A stretch of 9,239 nt of DNA, taken from Sphingomonas sp. CCH9-E2. Its GTDB lineage: Bacteria > Pseudomonadota > Alphaproteobacteria > Sphingomonadales > Sphingomonadaceae. The notes under the pieces are model-generated. The model was not told the DNA's origin and made no database searches. It saw only the letters and a list, made by a program, of their open reading frames with translations. Made by a program: the position numbers and the translations under genes. Below are positions 1-6,488 of this stretch, piece by piece; the first letter of the stretch is position 1; each line of letters opens with the position of its first letter. The stretch covers positions 1 to 9,239 of the forward strand of contig NZ_LSJM01000463.1 of the NCBI RefSeq assembly GCF_001557215.1, given 5' to 3'.

Positions 1-387
1 GCCCGGAACACGGGCCGCCATATCGCCGACGAGCCAGATGGCATCCTGCGCAGCGAGTAGTGCCCCGACTATGCCGCCGACCGCTGCCCCGCCAGCGCTG
101 ACCAGCATTAGCCAGACGATCCAGGCGCGCACGTCGTTGACGCCAAGCTTTGGAGCCCGGCCCACTCGTGCAGCCAGCGCAAGCAGGATCCCGAGGATCA
201 GGCCGACCCACCAGGTCGCGATGACGCCCCAGCCGAGCGCGAGAAGAAATGGTGAGTCCGTGGCAAAGACCGGCGGATGCCCGATCGTGAAATACTCGAC
301 GCAAAGATGCGCGGTCACCTGATCGTGCAGGATGCCGTAAACGACCGCCGACAAGATCGCGAAGAGGATGATTTTCAGCGATTCCAT
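1..387 (-). CDS. Conserved membrane protein of unknown function, C-terminus cut off by window edge
   Basis: An open frame on the minus strand starts at ATG 387 and stays open for 129 codons to the left edge, so the C-terminus is missing. The start is supported by GGAGGG (392-397) four bases upstream. The protein begins MESLKIILFAILSAVVYGIL and has three hydrophobic stretches at about residues 4-20, 47-73 and 88-113. The first loop (21-45) carries HDQVTAHLCVEYFTIGHPP, which I recall as conserved in small membrane proteins of unknown function from several phyla; this is memory, not a search. A basic stretch (74-80) follows segment 2, suggesting a cytoplasmic loop there. The gene is divergent from the YdfG-like gene, with 82 bases between the starts. 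I cannot assign a function. That it is a real gene is likely from the hydrophobic pattern, the ribosome site and the absence of stops. Confidence 0.75.
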   Translation of the reverse strand, partial: MESLKIILFAILSAVVYGILHDQVTAHLCVEYFTIGHPPVFATDSPFLLALGWGVIATWWVGLILGILLALAARVGRAPKLGVNDVRAWIVWLMLVSAGGAAVGGIVGALLAAQDAIWLVGDMAARVPG

Positions 388-469
388 GATGCCCTCCGGG
401 CGAGCGATCATTGCAGCGTGTCGGATCAATGACCATAGGGCGTGGGTCTTCAGCGAAAGGACCCTGACC

Positions 470-1207
470 ATGCCCACCGTACTCATCACCGGCGCGACTG
501 CAGGGATCGGCGAAGCGGCGGTGCATGCCTTTGCCGATTCGGGCTGGCATGTCGTCGCCACCGGACGCCGCGCGGATCGGCTGGCGTCGCTGAAGAGCGA
601 CAGCGTCCACACGCTCGAATTCGACATTCGCGATGAGGCCGCCCGGGATGCGGCGCTGGCGTCGCTGCCCGAACCGTTCGCCGACATCGATCTGCTGATC
701 AACAATGCCGGGCTCGCGCGGGGCCTTGAGAAGGCGCAGCAGGCCGATCTCGATAACTGGAAGACGATGGTCGACACCAACGTCACCGCGATGATGTCGA
801 TCACGCACAAGCTGCTGCCGATGCTGATCGAACGGCGTGGCGCGATCATCAATCTCGGCTCGGTCGCAGGCAGCTATGTCTATCCGGCGGGCAATGTCTA
901 TGCGGGCACCAAGGCGTTCGTGAACCATTTCAGCCTCGCCCTGCGCGCCGATCTGCACGGCACCGGCGTGCGCGTTACCTCGATCGAGCCGGGCATGGTC
1001 GAGACCGAGTTCATGACCGTGCGCACCGGCGGCGACAAGGACGCGTCGGACCGGCTCTATGCCGGGGTGAACCCGATGACGCCGGAGGACATCGCGGAAA
1101 CGTTGCTGTGGGTCGCGACGCTGCCGCCGCATCTCAACATCAACCGGCTTGAGCTGATGCCGGTGAATCAGGATTTCGCCGGCTTCGCTGTCCATCGCGA
1201 AGGATAG
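470..1207 (+). CDS. ydfG: YdfG-like short-chain dehydrogenase (NADP-dependent 3-hydroxy acid / serine dehydrogenase type)
   Basis: A 245-residue cytoplasmic classical SDR. The nucleotide-binding motif TGATAGIG is at residues 7-14, ATGRR (30-34) suits NADP preference, NNAG is at 78-81, and the catalytic set is N104, S131, Y144 and K148 (YAGTK). The protein resembles E. coli YdfG along its length, including the C-terminal part (DLHGTGVRVT, IEPGMVETEF, LPPHLNINRLELMPV). YdfG oxidises L-serine, L-allo-threonine and 3-hydroxy acids with NADP; here the substrate is inferred from resemblance. ATG 470 was chosen because the Rossmann strand starts right after it and AAAGGA lies at 456-461 with an 8-base gap. 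The frame is open further upstream to 368, but that part overlaps the divergent gene and looks non-coding. A 6-bp inverted repeat, TCATTG/CAATGA (408-413, 427-432), lies in the divergent region and could be chance. Downstream there is an 80-base gap to the EcsC gene without a clear terminator. Confidence 0.88.
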   Translation: MPTVLITGATAGIGEAAVHAFADSGWHVVATGRRADRLASLKSDSVHTLEFDIRDEAARDAALASLPEPFADIDLLINNAGLARGLEKAQQADLDNWKTMVDTNVTAMMSITHKLLPMLIERRGAIINLGSVAGSYVYPAGNVYAGTKAFVNHFSLALRADLHGTGVRVTSIEPGMVETEFMTVRTGGDKDASDRLYAGVNPMTPEDIAETLLWVATLPPHLNINRLELMPVNQDFAGFAVHREG

Positions 1208-1287
1208 GTAACGTCCCGTCCCGGGATCGCGCACGCCACACCCCTTGCCATCGCGGCGTTAACCAATAGCCTGTGTGCCGGGGGGAC

Positions 1288-2115
1288 ATGCGGGTGGAGT
1301 CGATCGATCCCGGCAATGCATGCGCGGCATTCGGTCAGGACGACCTGGTCGAGCTGCTCGCCATTGCCGAATATCATGAGGATGCCGGCAGCGTCCTGAT
1401 GAACCTCGCCAAACAGGCGGGGAAGCAGGCCGATTCGGTAATCGAATGGCTGCCCGATGATTGGGAGGCCAAGCTGCAGGGCATGCTCGATCTCGCGCTG
1501 CGCCAGAGTTATGCCTTCGCCTTCCGCACCAACAAGCGCAGCCGCCGCGCCGCGGGCGATACGCGCCCGGTCAAGAATGCCGAGCAATTTCACCGCGTCG
1601 CCGCCGGCCTTACCGGCGCGATTGGCGGACTGGGCGGGGTCGGCACGACGCTGGTCGACCTCGCCGTCACCACCACGCTGATCCTGCGTTCGATCCAGCA
1701 GATCGCGGCGCATTATGGCGAGGATATCGACGATCCCGACGTGCGCGCCCAGTGCATTGCGGTGTTCGGGCTGGGCGGCCCACTGACTGACGATGACGCG
1801 ACCGACACCGGGCTATGGGCGGGTCGCATCGCGCTCAGCCACCAGTCGATCTCGGGCGTGATTGGCGCGGTCTTGCCGCGGATGGGGCGGACGATGGGCC
1901 AATCGCTCGCCGCGCGCGCCGCGCCGGTCGTCAGCGCCGCAGCGGCGGCAGCGATCAACACCGTCTTCGCGCGCTACTATCAGAAAATGGCGCACGTCCA
2001 TTTCCGCCTGCGCCGGATCGAACGCCGCTATCCGCGCGACCAGGTGATGGCGTGTTTTGAGCGGATCGTGCTGCTGGAGCGCGAACGGCGGCGGTCGAAG
2101 AAGCGGCGGGGTTGA
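1288..2115 (+). CDS. EcsC family protein
   Basis: A predicted protein of 275 residues that I place in the EcsC family (PF12787). The supporting pattern is an amphipathic helical N-terminus (about 17-80), a glycine-rich block followed by TTLVDLAVTTTLILRSIQQIA (120-140), an Ala-rich segment (208-223), then NTVFARYYQKMAHVHFRLRRIERRY (224-248), which matches the family's C-terminal signature. The C-terminus is very basic (RERRRSKKRRG). The founding member, EcsC of Bacillus, belongs to the ecsABC transporter locus, but stand-alone proteobacterial members have no settled role and no ABC genes are near. Start choice is uncertain: ATG 1288 follows a G-run (1280-1285) at short spacing; GTG at 1273 or 1294 are alternatives. 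TTGCCA (1245-1250) and TAGCCT (1267-1272), 16 bases apart, form a weak promoter-like pair. prfC follows after 38 bases. Confidence 0.78.
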   Translation: MRVESIDPGNACAAFGQDDLVELLAIAEYHEDAGSVLMNLAKQAGKQADSVIEWLPDDWEAKLQGMLDLALRQSYAFAFRTNKRSRRAAGDTRPVKNAEQFHRVAAGLTGAIGGLGGVGTTLVDLAVTTTLILRSIQQIAAHYGEDIDDPDVRAQCIAVFGLGGPLTDDDATDTGLWAGRIALSHQSISGVIGAVLPRMGRTMGQSLAARAAPVVSAAAAAAINTVFARYYQKMAHVHFRLRRIERRYPRDQVMACFERIVLLERERRRSKKRRG

Positions 2116-2153
2116 GGCTCGATTCATCGCGCACTTGCCGCTAGAGCGCCGCG

Positions 2154-3728
2154 ATGCCCGACAATTCGATTCCGGATCGCCGCACCTTTGCGATCATCTC
2201 TCACCCTGACGCCGGCAAGACCACGCTGACCGAAAAGCTGCTGCTGTTCGGCGGCGCGATCCATCTGGCCGGCGAGGTCAAGGCGCGCGGCCAGGCGCGG
2301 CGCGCGCGATCGGACTGGATGAAGATCGAGCAGCAGCGCGGTATTTCGGTCACCTCGTCGGTGATGACGTTCGAGCGCGACGGGGTGACCTTCAACCTGC
2401 TGGACACGCCCGGCCACGAAGACTTTTCCGAAGACACCTATCGCACGCTGACCGCGGTCGATTCCGCGGTGATGGTGATCGACGCGGCCAAGGGCATCGA
2501 GAGCCAGACGCGCAAGCTGTTCGAGGTGTGCCGGTTGCGCAACGTGCCGATCATCACCTTCGTCAACAAGGTCGATCGCGAAGGCCGCGAGATGTTCGAG
2601 ATTCTCGACGAGATCGCCGACCTGCTCGCCCTCGACGTCGCGCCGATGACCTGGCCGGTCGGCATGGGCGGGCAGTTCGAGGGGATTTACGACCTGGTCG
2701 ACCATCGCCTGCTGCTGCCCGACGGCGACAGCCGCGAGTTTCAGGGCAAAGTCGTGCAGACCAGCGGGCTCGACGATCCGCAGCTCGACACGCTGATCTC
2801 GGCGCAAACGCTGGCCAAGGTGCGCGAGGAGGCCGAGCTGGGCCTCGCGGGCTATGCGACATTCGACGGCGATGCCTATCGCAATGGCGACCTGACCCCG
2901 GTCTATTTCGGGTCGGCGCTCAAGGAATTCGGGGTCGATTCGCTGATCGACGCGATCGCCCGCCACGCGCCGCCGCCGCACGCGCTGCCCGCCGAACCGG
3001 CGGCGGTCGCGCCCGACAATCCCGAAGTCACCGGCTTCGTGTTCAAGGTTCAGGCCAACATGGATCCCAACCACCGCGACCGAATCGCGTTCATGCGGCT
3101 GGTGTCCGGCACGTTCAAGCGCGGCATGAAACTGACGCCGAGCGGCCATGGCAAGCCGATCGCGATCCACTCGCCGATCATGTTCTTCGCTCAGCAGCGC
3201 GAACTGGCGGACGAGGCGTTTCCGGGCGACATCATTGGCATCCCCAACCACGGCACGCTGCGCGTCGGCGACACGCTGAGCGAAAGGGCGGCGGTGCGCT
3301 TTACCGGCCTGCCCAATTTCGCACCCGAAATCCTGCGCCGCGTGGTGCTCAAGGACCCGACTAAGACCAAGCAGCTGCGCAAGGCGCTCGACGACCTGTC
3401 CGAAGAGGGCGTCATCCAGGTCTTCTACCCCGAAATCGGGTCGAACTGGATCATCGGCGTGGTCGGGCAGCTTCAGCTCGAAGTGCTGCTCAGCCGCCTC
3501 GATGCCGAGTATAAGGTCGGCGCGGTCCTCGAGCCCGCCCCGTTCGACACCGCGCGCTGGGTCGGCGGTGAAGCAGCGGATCTGAAGGAATTCATGGACC
3601 TCAACCGCACCGCAATGGCCAAGGATCGCGACGGCAACCCGGTCTTCCTCGCCAAATCGGCCTGGGAAGTCGGCTATATCGCCGATCGCTACTCCAGGGT
3701 GAAGTTCATGGCGACGCGCGAGCGGTGA
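2154..3728 (+). CDS. prfC: Peptide chain release factor 3 (RF3)
   Basis: A translational GTPase of 524 residues, close to the 529 of E. coli RF3. It promotes recycling of RF1/RF2 from the ribosome after peptide release. GTPase motifs in order: G1 SHPDAGKTT (16-24), the RF3-typical SDWM (53-56), G2 region GISVTSSVM (63-71), G3 DTPGH (84-88) and G4 NKVD (138-141). Domains II and III follow; the C-terminal part has the RF3-like VVGQLQLEVL and SAWEVGYIADRY. Nothing is truncated. ATG 2154 is the only start that keeps the short N-terminus before the G1 strand. There is no Shine-Dalgarno sequence in the 38 bases after the EcsC gene. Instead TAGAGC (2142-2147) sits where a -10 box would place the transcript start at or near the ATG, so the message may be leaderless (inference). 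The gene ends convergently against pheA. Confidence 0.96.
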   Translation: MPDNSIPDRRTFAIISHPDAGKTTLTEKLLLFGGAIHLAGEVKARGQARRARSDWMKIEQQRGISVTSSVMTFERDGVTFNLLDTPGHEDFSEDTYRTLTAVDSAVMVIDAAKGIESQTRKLFEVCRLRNVPIITFVNKVDREGREMFEILDEIADLLALDVAPMTWPVGMGGQFEGIYDLVDHRLLLPDGDSREFQGKVVQTSGLDDPQLDTLISAQTLAKVREEAELGLAGYATFDGDAYRNGDLTPVYFGSALKEFGVDSLIDAIARHAPPPHALPAEPAAVAPDNPEVTGFVFKVQANMDPNHRDRIAFMRLVSGTFKRGMKLTPSGHGKPIAIHSPIMFFAQQRELADEAFPGDIIGIPNHGTLRVGDTLSERAAVRFTGLPNFAPEILRRVVLKDPTKTKQLRKALDDLSEEGVIQVFYPEIGSNWIIGVVGQLQLEVLLSRLDAEYKVGAVLEPAPFDTARWVGGEAADLKEFMDLNRTAMAKDRDGNPVFLAKSAWEVGYIADRYSRVKFMATRER

Positions 3729-3749
3729 GTCTTTGTCAGCTTCGCTGAA

Positions 3750-3831
3750 GCGGCACCAGCCCGCTCCCCCACCCGGCCACCCATATGATACTTCCGTTGG
3801 GTGGCCGGGTGGGGGAGCGGGCCGGCGCCGC
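3750..3831. repeat. Long inverted repeat between convergent prfC and pheA, probable two-way terminator
   Basis: The arms 3759-3782 and 3799-3822 are perfect 24-base reverse complements around a 16-base loop (3783-3798, ATATGATACTTCCGTT). Pairing continues outward to 3750/3831 with only two A/C mismatches (3758-3823 and 3755-3826), giving 33-base arms. A small separate hairpin, GCTTC-GCT-GAAGC (3739-3751), touches the left base. The element fills most of the 117-base space between two convergent stop codons, so a role in ending transcription from both sides or blocking read-through is reasonable. No U-tract follows on either strand, so it is not a standard intrinsic terminator. The length and near perfection resemble dispersed intergenic palindromes (REP-like) of GC-rich proteobacteria; copy number cannot be seen from one window. 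Confidence 0.85.
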
Positions 3832-3845
3832 CTAACTGACACGAT

Positions 3846-4739
3846 TTATTCGGGCCGCGCGCGCGCCTGCGGGTAGGTGCCGAGCAGGCGCATCGACTTG
3901 GTGTGGAACTTGAGTTCCTCCAGCGCGCGGTCGACCCCGGCATCGCCGGGGCGGCCGACGATGTCGCAATAGAATTCCGTCGCCGCAAAGCTGCCGCCGC
4001 GCTGGTAGCTTTCCAGCTTGGTCATGTTGACGCCATTGGTCGCAAAGCCGCCCAGCGCCTTATAGAGCGCGGCGGGGATATTCTTCACCTCGAACACGAA
4101 GGTGGTCATGTACGGCCCATGGTCGCGCAGCGGCGGCGCGCTGCGCGCCAGCATGACGAAGCGGGTCATATTGTGGTCCGCATCCGCAACGTCGCTGTCG
4201 AACACGGTCAGGCCATAGAGCGGCGCGGCGCCCGGCGGGGCGAGTGCTGCGACCGCTGGATCACCCGCCTCCGCCACCACCGCGGCGGCCCCGGCGGTGT
4301 CGGGATAAGAAAGCGGCGCGATCCCCTGCGCCTTCAGCCAATGGCGGCACTGGCCCAGTGCTTGCGGATGGCTCATCGCCTGACGCACCCCGGCGCGCGC
4401 GCCCAGCCCCATCAGCGCATAGCGGATCGGCAGGAAATGCTCGCCGATGATCACCAGCCCCGATTCGGGCAGCAGGAAATGAATGTCGGCGACGCGCCCG
4501 TGCAATGAATTTTCGATCGGGATCATCGCGCAATCGGCGCGCCCGTCGCGCACCGCATCGATCGCATCCTCGAAGCTGAAGCACGGCAGAGGCAGCCCGG
4601 TCGGAAAGGCCTCGAGCGCCGCCATGTGCGAATTTGCGCCCGGCGCGCCCTGAAACGCGACCGCGCGCTTGGGCTCGGCCAGGGCGGCCTGCGTCATGCG
4701 TTCGACGATCGGGCGGGCGGGTGCGGCGAAATTGTCCAT
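3846..4739 (-). CDS. pheA: Prephenate dehydratase
   Basis: A 297-residue monofunctional prephenate dehydratase that converts prephenate to phenylpyruvate, the step before the last transamination to phenylalanine. No chorismate mutase domain is present. The PDT domain starts with VAFQGAPGANSHMAA (27-41), then PIENS (74-78), SHPQALGQC (123-131), DTAGAA (147-152) and the catalytic-region NMTRF (190-194). An ACT domain follows (about 211-290) with PAALYKAL and TKLESYQRGGSFAATEFY. Where the best-known enzymes have GAL and ESRP in the phenylalanine-binding site, this one has AAL and ESYQ, a form I recall from other alphaproteobacteria. ATG 4739 has no visible Shine-Dalgarno sequence; an internal ATG at 4697 (residue 15) is a possible alternative. 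It is convergent with prfC and divergent from the cytochrome c gene. Confidence 0.95.
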   Translation of the reverse strand: MDNFAAPARPIVERMTQAALAEPKRAVAFQGAPGANSHMAALEAFPTGLPLPCFSFEDAIDAVRDGRADCAMIPIENSLHGRVADIHFLLPESGLVIIGEHFLPIRYALMGLGARAGVRQAMSHPQALGQCRHWLKAQGIAPLSYPDTAGAAAVVAEAGDPAVAALAPPGAAPLYGLTVFDSDVADADHNMTRFVMLARSAPPLRDHGPYMTTFVFEVKNIPAALYKALGGFATNGVNMTKLESYQRGGSFAATEFYCDIVGRPGDAGVDRALEELKFHTKSMRLLGTYPQARARPE

Positions 4740-4768
4740 TGGCGCGTGCGCGTAACCGCGCGATCAAC

Positions 4769-4793
4769 TTGCGGCAAGCCCGGGTTGCGGCAA
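4769..4793. promoter_or_regulatory. Two palindromic TTGCGGCAA boxes in the pheA/cytochrome c divergent region
   Basis: TTGCGGCAA occurs at 4769-4777 and again at 4785-4793, 16 bases apart start to start, with GCCCGGG between. Each box is itself an inverted repeat (TTGC-G-GCAA), so it reads TTGCGG on one strand and TTGCCG on the other, both resembling -35 hexamers. On plus, TTGCGG at 4785-4790 lies 17 bases before TAAAGA (4808-4813). On minus, TTGCCG (4777-4772) lies 17 bases before TACGCG (4754-4749). The boxes may thus be shared -35 elements or an operator for both divergent genes. The -10 matches are weak and the function is inferred. Confidence 0.4.
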
Positions 4794-4850
4794 ACAAAAG
4801 GCCCGACTAAAGAACCCGGCCAAGATCAACACGGGGCAGAACGGGCGCAC

Positions 4851-5516
4851 ATGGACAATCGCATGAACACGATCGCAGGCTGGGTCCTGTTCGGCTGTGC
4901 CTCGGCGCTCGGCCTGTCGATCGCCAGCGGCATGATCTACCACAGCGGAAAGCCGGAAAAGGAAGGCTATCCGGTCGAAAGCGCCGATGGTGCCGAGGGT
5001 GAAGGCGGTGCCGCCGCGGTCGAGCCGATCGCCAACCGCCTCGCCAAGGCCGATGTCGCCAAGGGGCAGGCGTCGTTCGCCAAGTGCGCGGCGTGCCACT
5101 CGATCACCCAGGGTGGCGCCAATGGCGTCGGCCCGAACCTGTGGGCTTCGATGGGCAAGCCGCACGGCCATGTCCCGGGCTTCGCCTATTCGGATGCGCT
5201 CAAGGCGGTTCCGGGCAATTGGGACTTCGCAGCGATGGACGCGTGGCTCGCCAGCCCGCGTAAATATGCGCCGGGCACCAAGATGACCTTCGCCGGTCTG
5301 TCGGACCCGCAGGAGCGCGCCAACGTCATCGCCTATCTGAACGCACAGGGATCGAACCTGCCGCTCCCGGCGCCCGAAGCGGCTCCGGCCGAGGGTGGCG
5401 AAGCGGCGACCGAGAATGCGATCACGCCGACCGAGATGGGCAATGCCGGCACTCCGGCATCGGGCGCGCCGTCGGTCGATCCGGCCGCTGCCGAGGAAGC
5501 CGCAAAGAAGGAATGA
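4851..5516 (+). CDS. Membrane-anchored c-type cytochrome (CycM-like)
   Basis: A 221-residue monohaem cytochrome c held in the inner membrane with its haem domain in the periplasm. One membrane segment lies at about 9-30 and is probably an uncleaved anchor. An acidic, glycine/alanine-rich linker follows (32-58). The class I cytochrome c domain covers about 65-166, with the haem-attachment motif CAACH (79-83), GVGPNL (92-97) and the probable axial Met145 in PGTKMTFAG. After the domain comes a low-complexity tail rich in Ala, Glu and Pro (170-221). The family includes CycM of Bradyrhizobium, which passes electrons from the bc1 complex to the aa3 oxidase; the same role here is inferred. The frame is open upstream of ATG 4851, but that part overlaps pheA in reverse and was rejected. 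The ribosome site is weak. A strong terminator follows 24 bases after the stop. Confidence 0.9.
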   Translation: MDNRMNTIAGWVLFGCASALGLSIASGMIYHSGKPEKEGYPVESADGAEGEGGAAAVEPIANRLAKADVAKGQASFAKCAACHSITQGGANGVGPNLWASMGKPHGHVPGFAYSDALKAVPGNWDFAAMDAWLASPRKYAPGTKMTFAGLSDPQERANVIAYLNAQGSNLPLPAPEAAPAEGGEAATENAITPTEMGNAGTPASGAPSVDPAAAEEAAKKE

Positions 5517-5540
5517 TCCGCCGCCACTGACGGCGCAGAC

Positions 5541-5574
5541 AAAAAAAGGGCGGTCCGATGGGCCGCCCTTTTTT
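5541..5574. terminator. Two-way intrinsic terminator between the cytochrome c and LOG genes
   Basis: The sequence has a GGGCGG/CCGCCC stem (5548-5553 with 5563-5568) and a 9-base loop (5554-5562). It is flanked by seven A on the left (5541-5547) and six T on the right (5569-5574). The A and T runs extend the stem and supply a U-tract on either strand. It therefore serves the plus-strand cytochrome gene, and in reverse the minus-strand LOG gene, whose stop codon (5576-5578) lies one base from the T run. Confidence 0.92.
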
Positions 5575-5575
5575 G

Positions 5576-6442
5576 TTACCCTTTCCGCTCTTCCCAGAAT
5601 TTCTGGACGATCTCCCACCCCTCTTCCGCGGTCTCGCAGAAGTGGAACAGCTTGAGGTCGCGCGGGCTGATCACGCCCTCCTCCACCAGCGCCTCGAAAT
5701 TGACGACCCGGGTCCAGAAATCCTTGCCGTAGAACAGCACCGGGATCGGCGCGATCTTGCCGGTCTGGATCAGCGTCAGCAGCTCGAACGATTCGTCGAA
5801 TGTGCCGAACCCGCCCGGGAACACCGCCACCGCGCGCGCGCGCAGCAGGAAATGCATCTTGCGCAGCGCGAAATAGTGGAACTGAAAGCTGAGCGACGGG
5901 GTCACATATGCGTTCGGCGCCTGCTCATGCGGCAGCACGATGTTGAGGCCGACCGATTCGCAGCCCTTTTCCGCCGCGCCGCGATTCGCCGCTTCCATGA
6001 TCGACGGGCCGCCGCCCGAGGTGACGACGAAGTGGCGGTCGCCATTCTCGTCGAGCGGATAGCAGCTGGCGAGCGCGGCCAGTTCGCGCGCCACGTCATA
6101 ATATTTCGACTTTTCGATCAGCCGCTCGGCAATCCGGCGCGACTGGTCGTCGGTGGCGAGATCGAGCAACGCCTGCGCCTTGGCGGGCTCCGGAATCCGG
6201 GCCGAGCCATAGATGACGAACAGCGACGCGATCTTCGCCTCGTCCATCAATAGGCTGGGCTTGAGCAGCTCGAGCTGGAAACGCACCGGGCGCAGATCCT
6301 CGCGCAACAGGAAGTCCATATCCTGAAAGGCGAGGCGGTAGGCCGGGTGTTCGGTCTGGGGGGTGGAGACGGCGGTCCGCGCAGTCTCCGCATCCTGGCG
6401 CGCGCGGGCAAAGACGCGCGACGGCACTTTCTTGTCTGTCAT
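5576..6442 (-). CDS. LOG family / TIGR00730 Rossmann-fold protein (nucleotide 5'-monophosphate phosphoribohydrolase type)
   Basis: A 288-residue soluble protein of the LOG family, long mislabelled lysine decarboxylase. Characterised members release the base from cytokinin ribotides or AMP-like nucleotides. The core carries VIYGSARI (76-83), SGGGPSIMEAANRGA (142-156) and the signature PGGFGTFDE (209-217), whose Glu and Arg-lined pocket serve catalysis in known members. It is about 100 residues longer than the smallest LOG proteins because of an N-terminal part (1-70) and an insert after GSARI (84-115), which suggests the longer proteobacterial subclass. ATG 6442 was chosen; GTG 6469 would add nine residues. 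Neither has a Shine-Dalgarno sequence, but TAATCC (6455-6450) with TTGCGT (6477-6472) could start a nearly leaderless message at the ATG. The extensin-family gene ends 46 bases upstream on the same strand. The exact substrate cannot be read from the sequence. Confidence 0.88.
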   Translation of the reverse strand: MTDKKVPSRVFARARQDAETARTAVSTPQTEHPAYRLAFQDMDFLLREDLRPVRFQLELLKPSLLMDEAKIASLFVIYGSARIPEPAKAQALLDLATDDQSRRIAERLIEKSKYYDVARELAALASCYPLDENGDRHFVVTSGGGPSIMEAANRGAAEKGCESVGLNIVLPHEQAPNAYVTPSLSFQFHYFALRKMHFLLRARAVAVFPGGFGTFDESFELLTLIQTGKIAPIPVLFYGKDFWTRVVNFEALVEEGVISPRDLKLFHFCETAEEGWEIVQKFWEERKG

Positions 6443-6488
6443 TGGGGCGGGATTAGCCGGTTTCGTCACCGACGCAAAGTGGCGCGTG

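Noticed and set aside
38..322. A 94-codon plus-strand frame at the left edge
   Set aside because: Low-complexity Ala/Pro/Ser translation opposite a convincing minus-strand membrane protein that has a ribosome site.
368..469. N-terminal extension of the YdfG-like gene in the same frame
   Set aside because: It overlaps the start and ribosome site of the divergent membrane-protein gene, has no SDR similarity, and ATG 470 has its own AAAGGA ribosome site.
2124..3842. A 572-codon open frame antisense to prfC
   Set aside because: It mirrors prfC exactly, is rich in Arg, His, Asp and Gly without recognisable motifs, and arises from the GC-biased third positions of the sense gene.
4626..4850. N-terminal extension of the cytochrome c gene in the same frame
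   Set aside because: It overlaps the 5' end of pheA on the other strand and would place 75 unrelated residues before the membrane anchor.
5558..6253. A 231-codon plus-strand frame over the LOG gene
   Set aside because: Antisense shadow of a well-supported LOG gene, and it starts inside the terminator.
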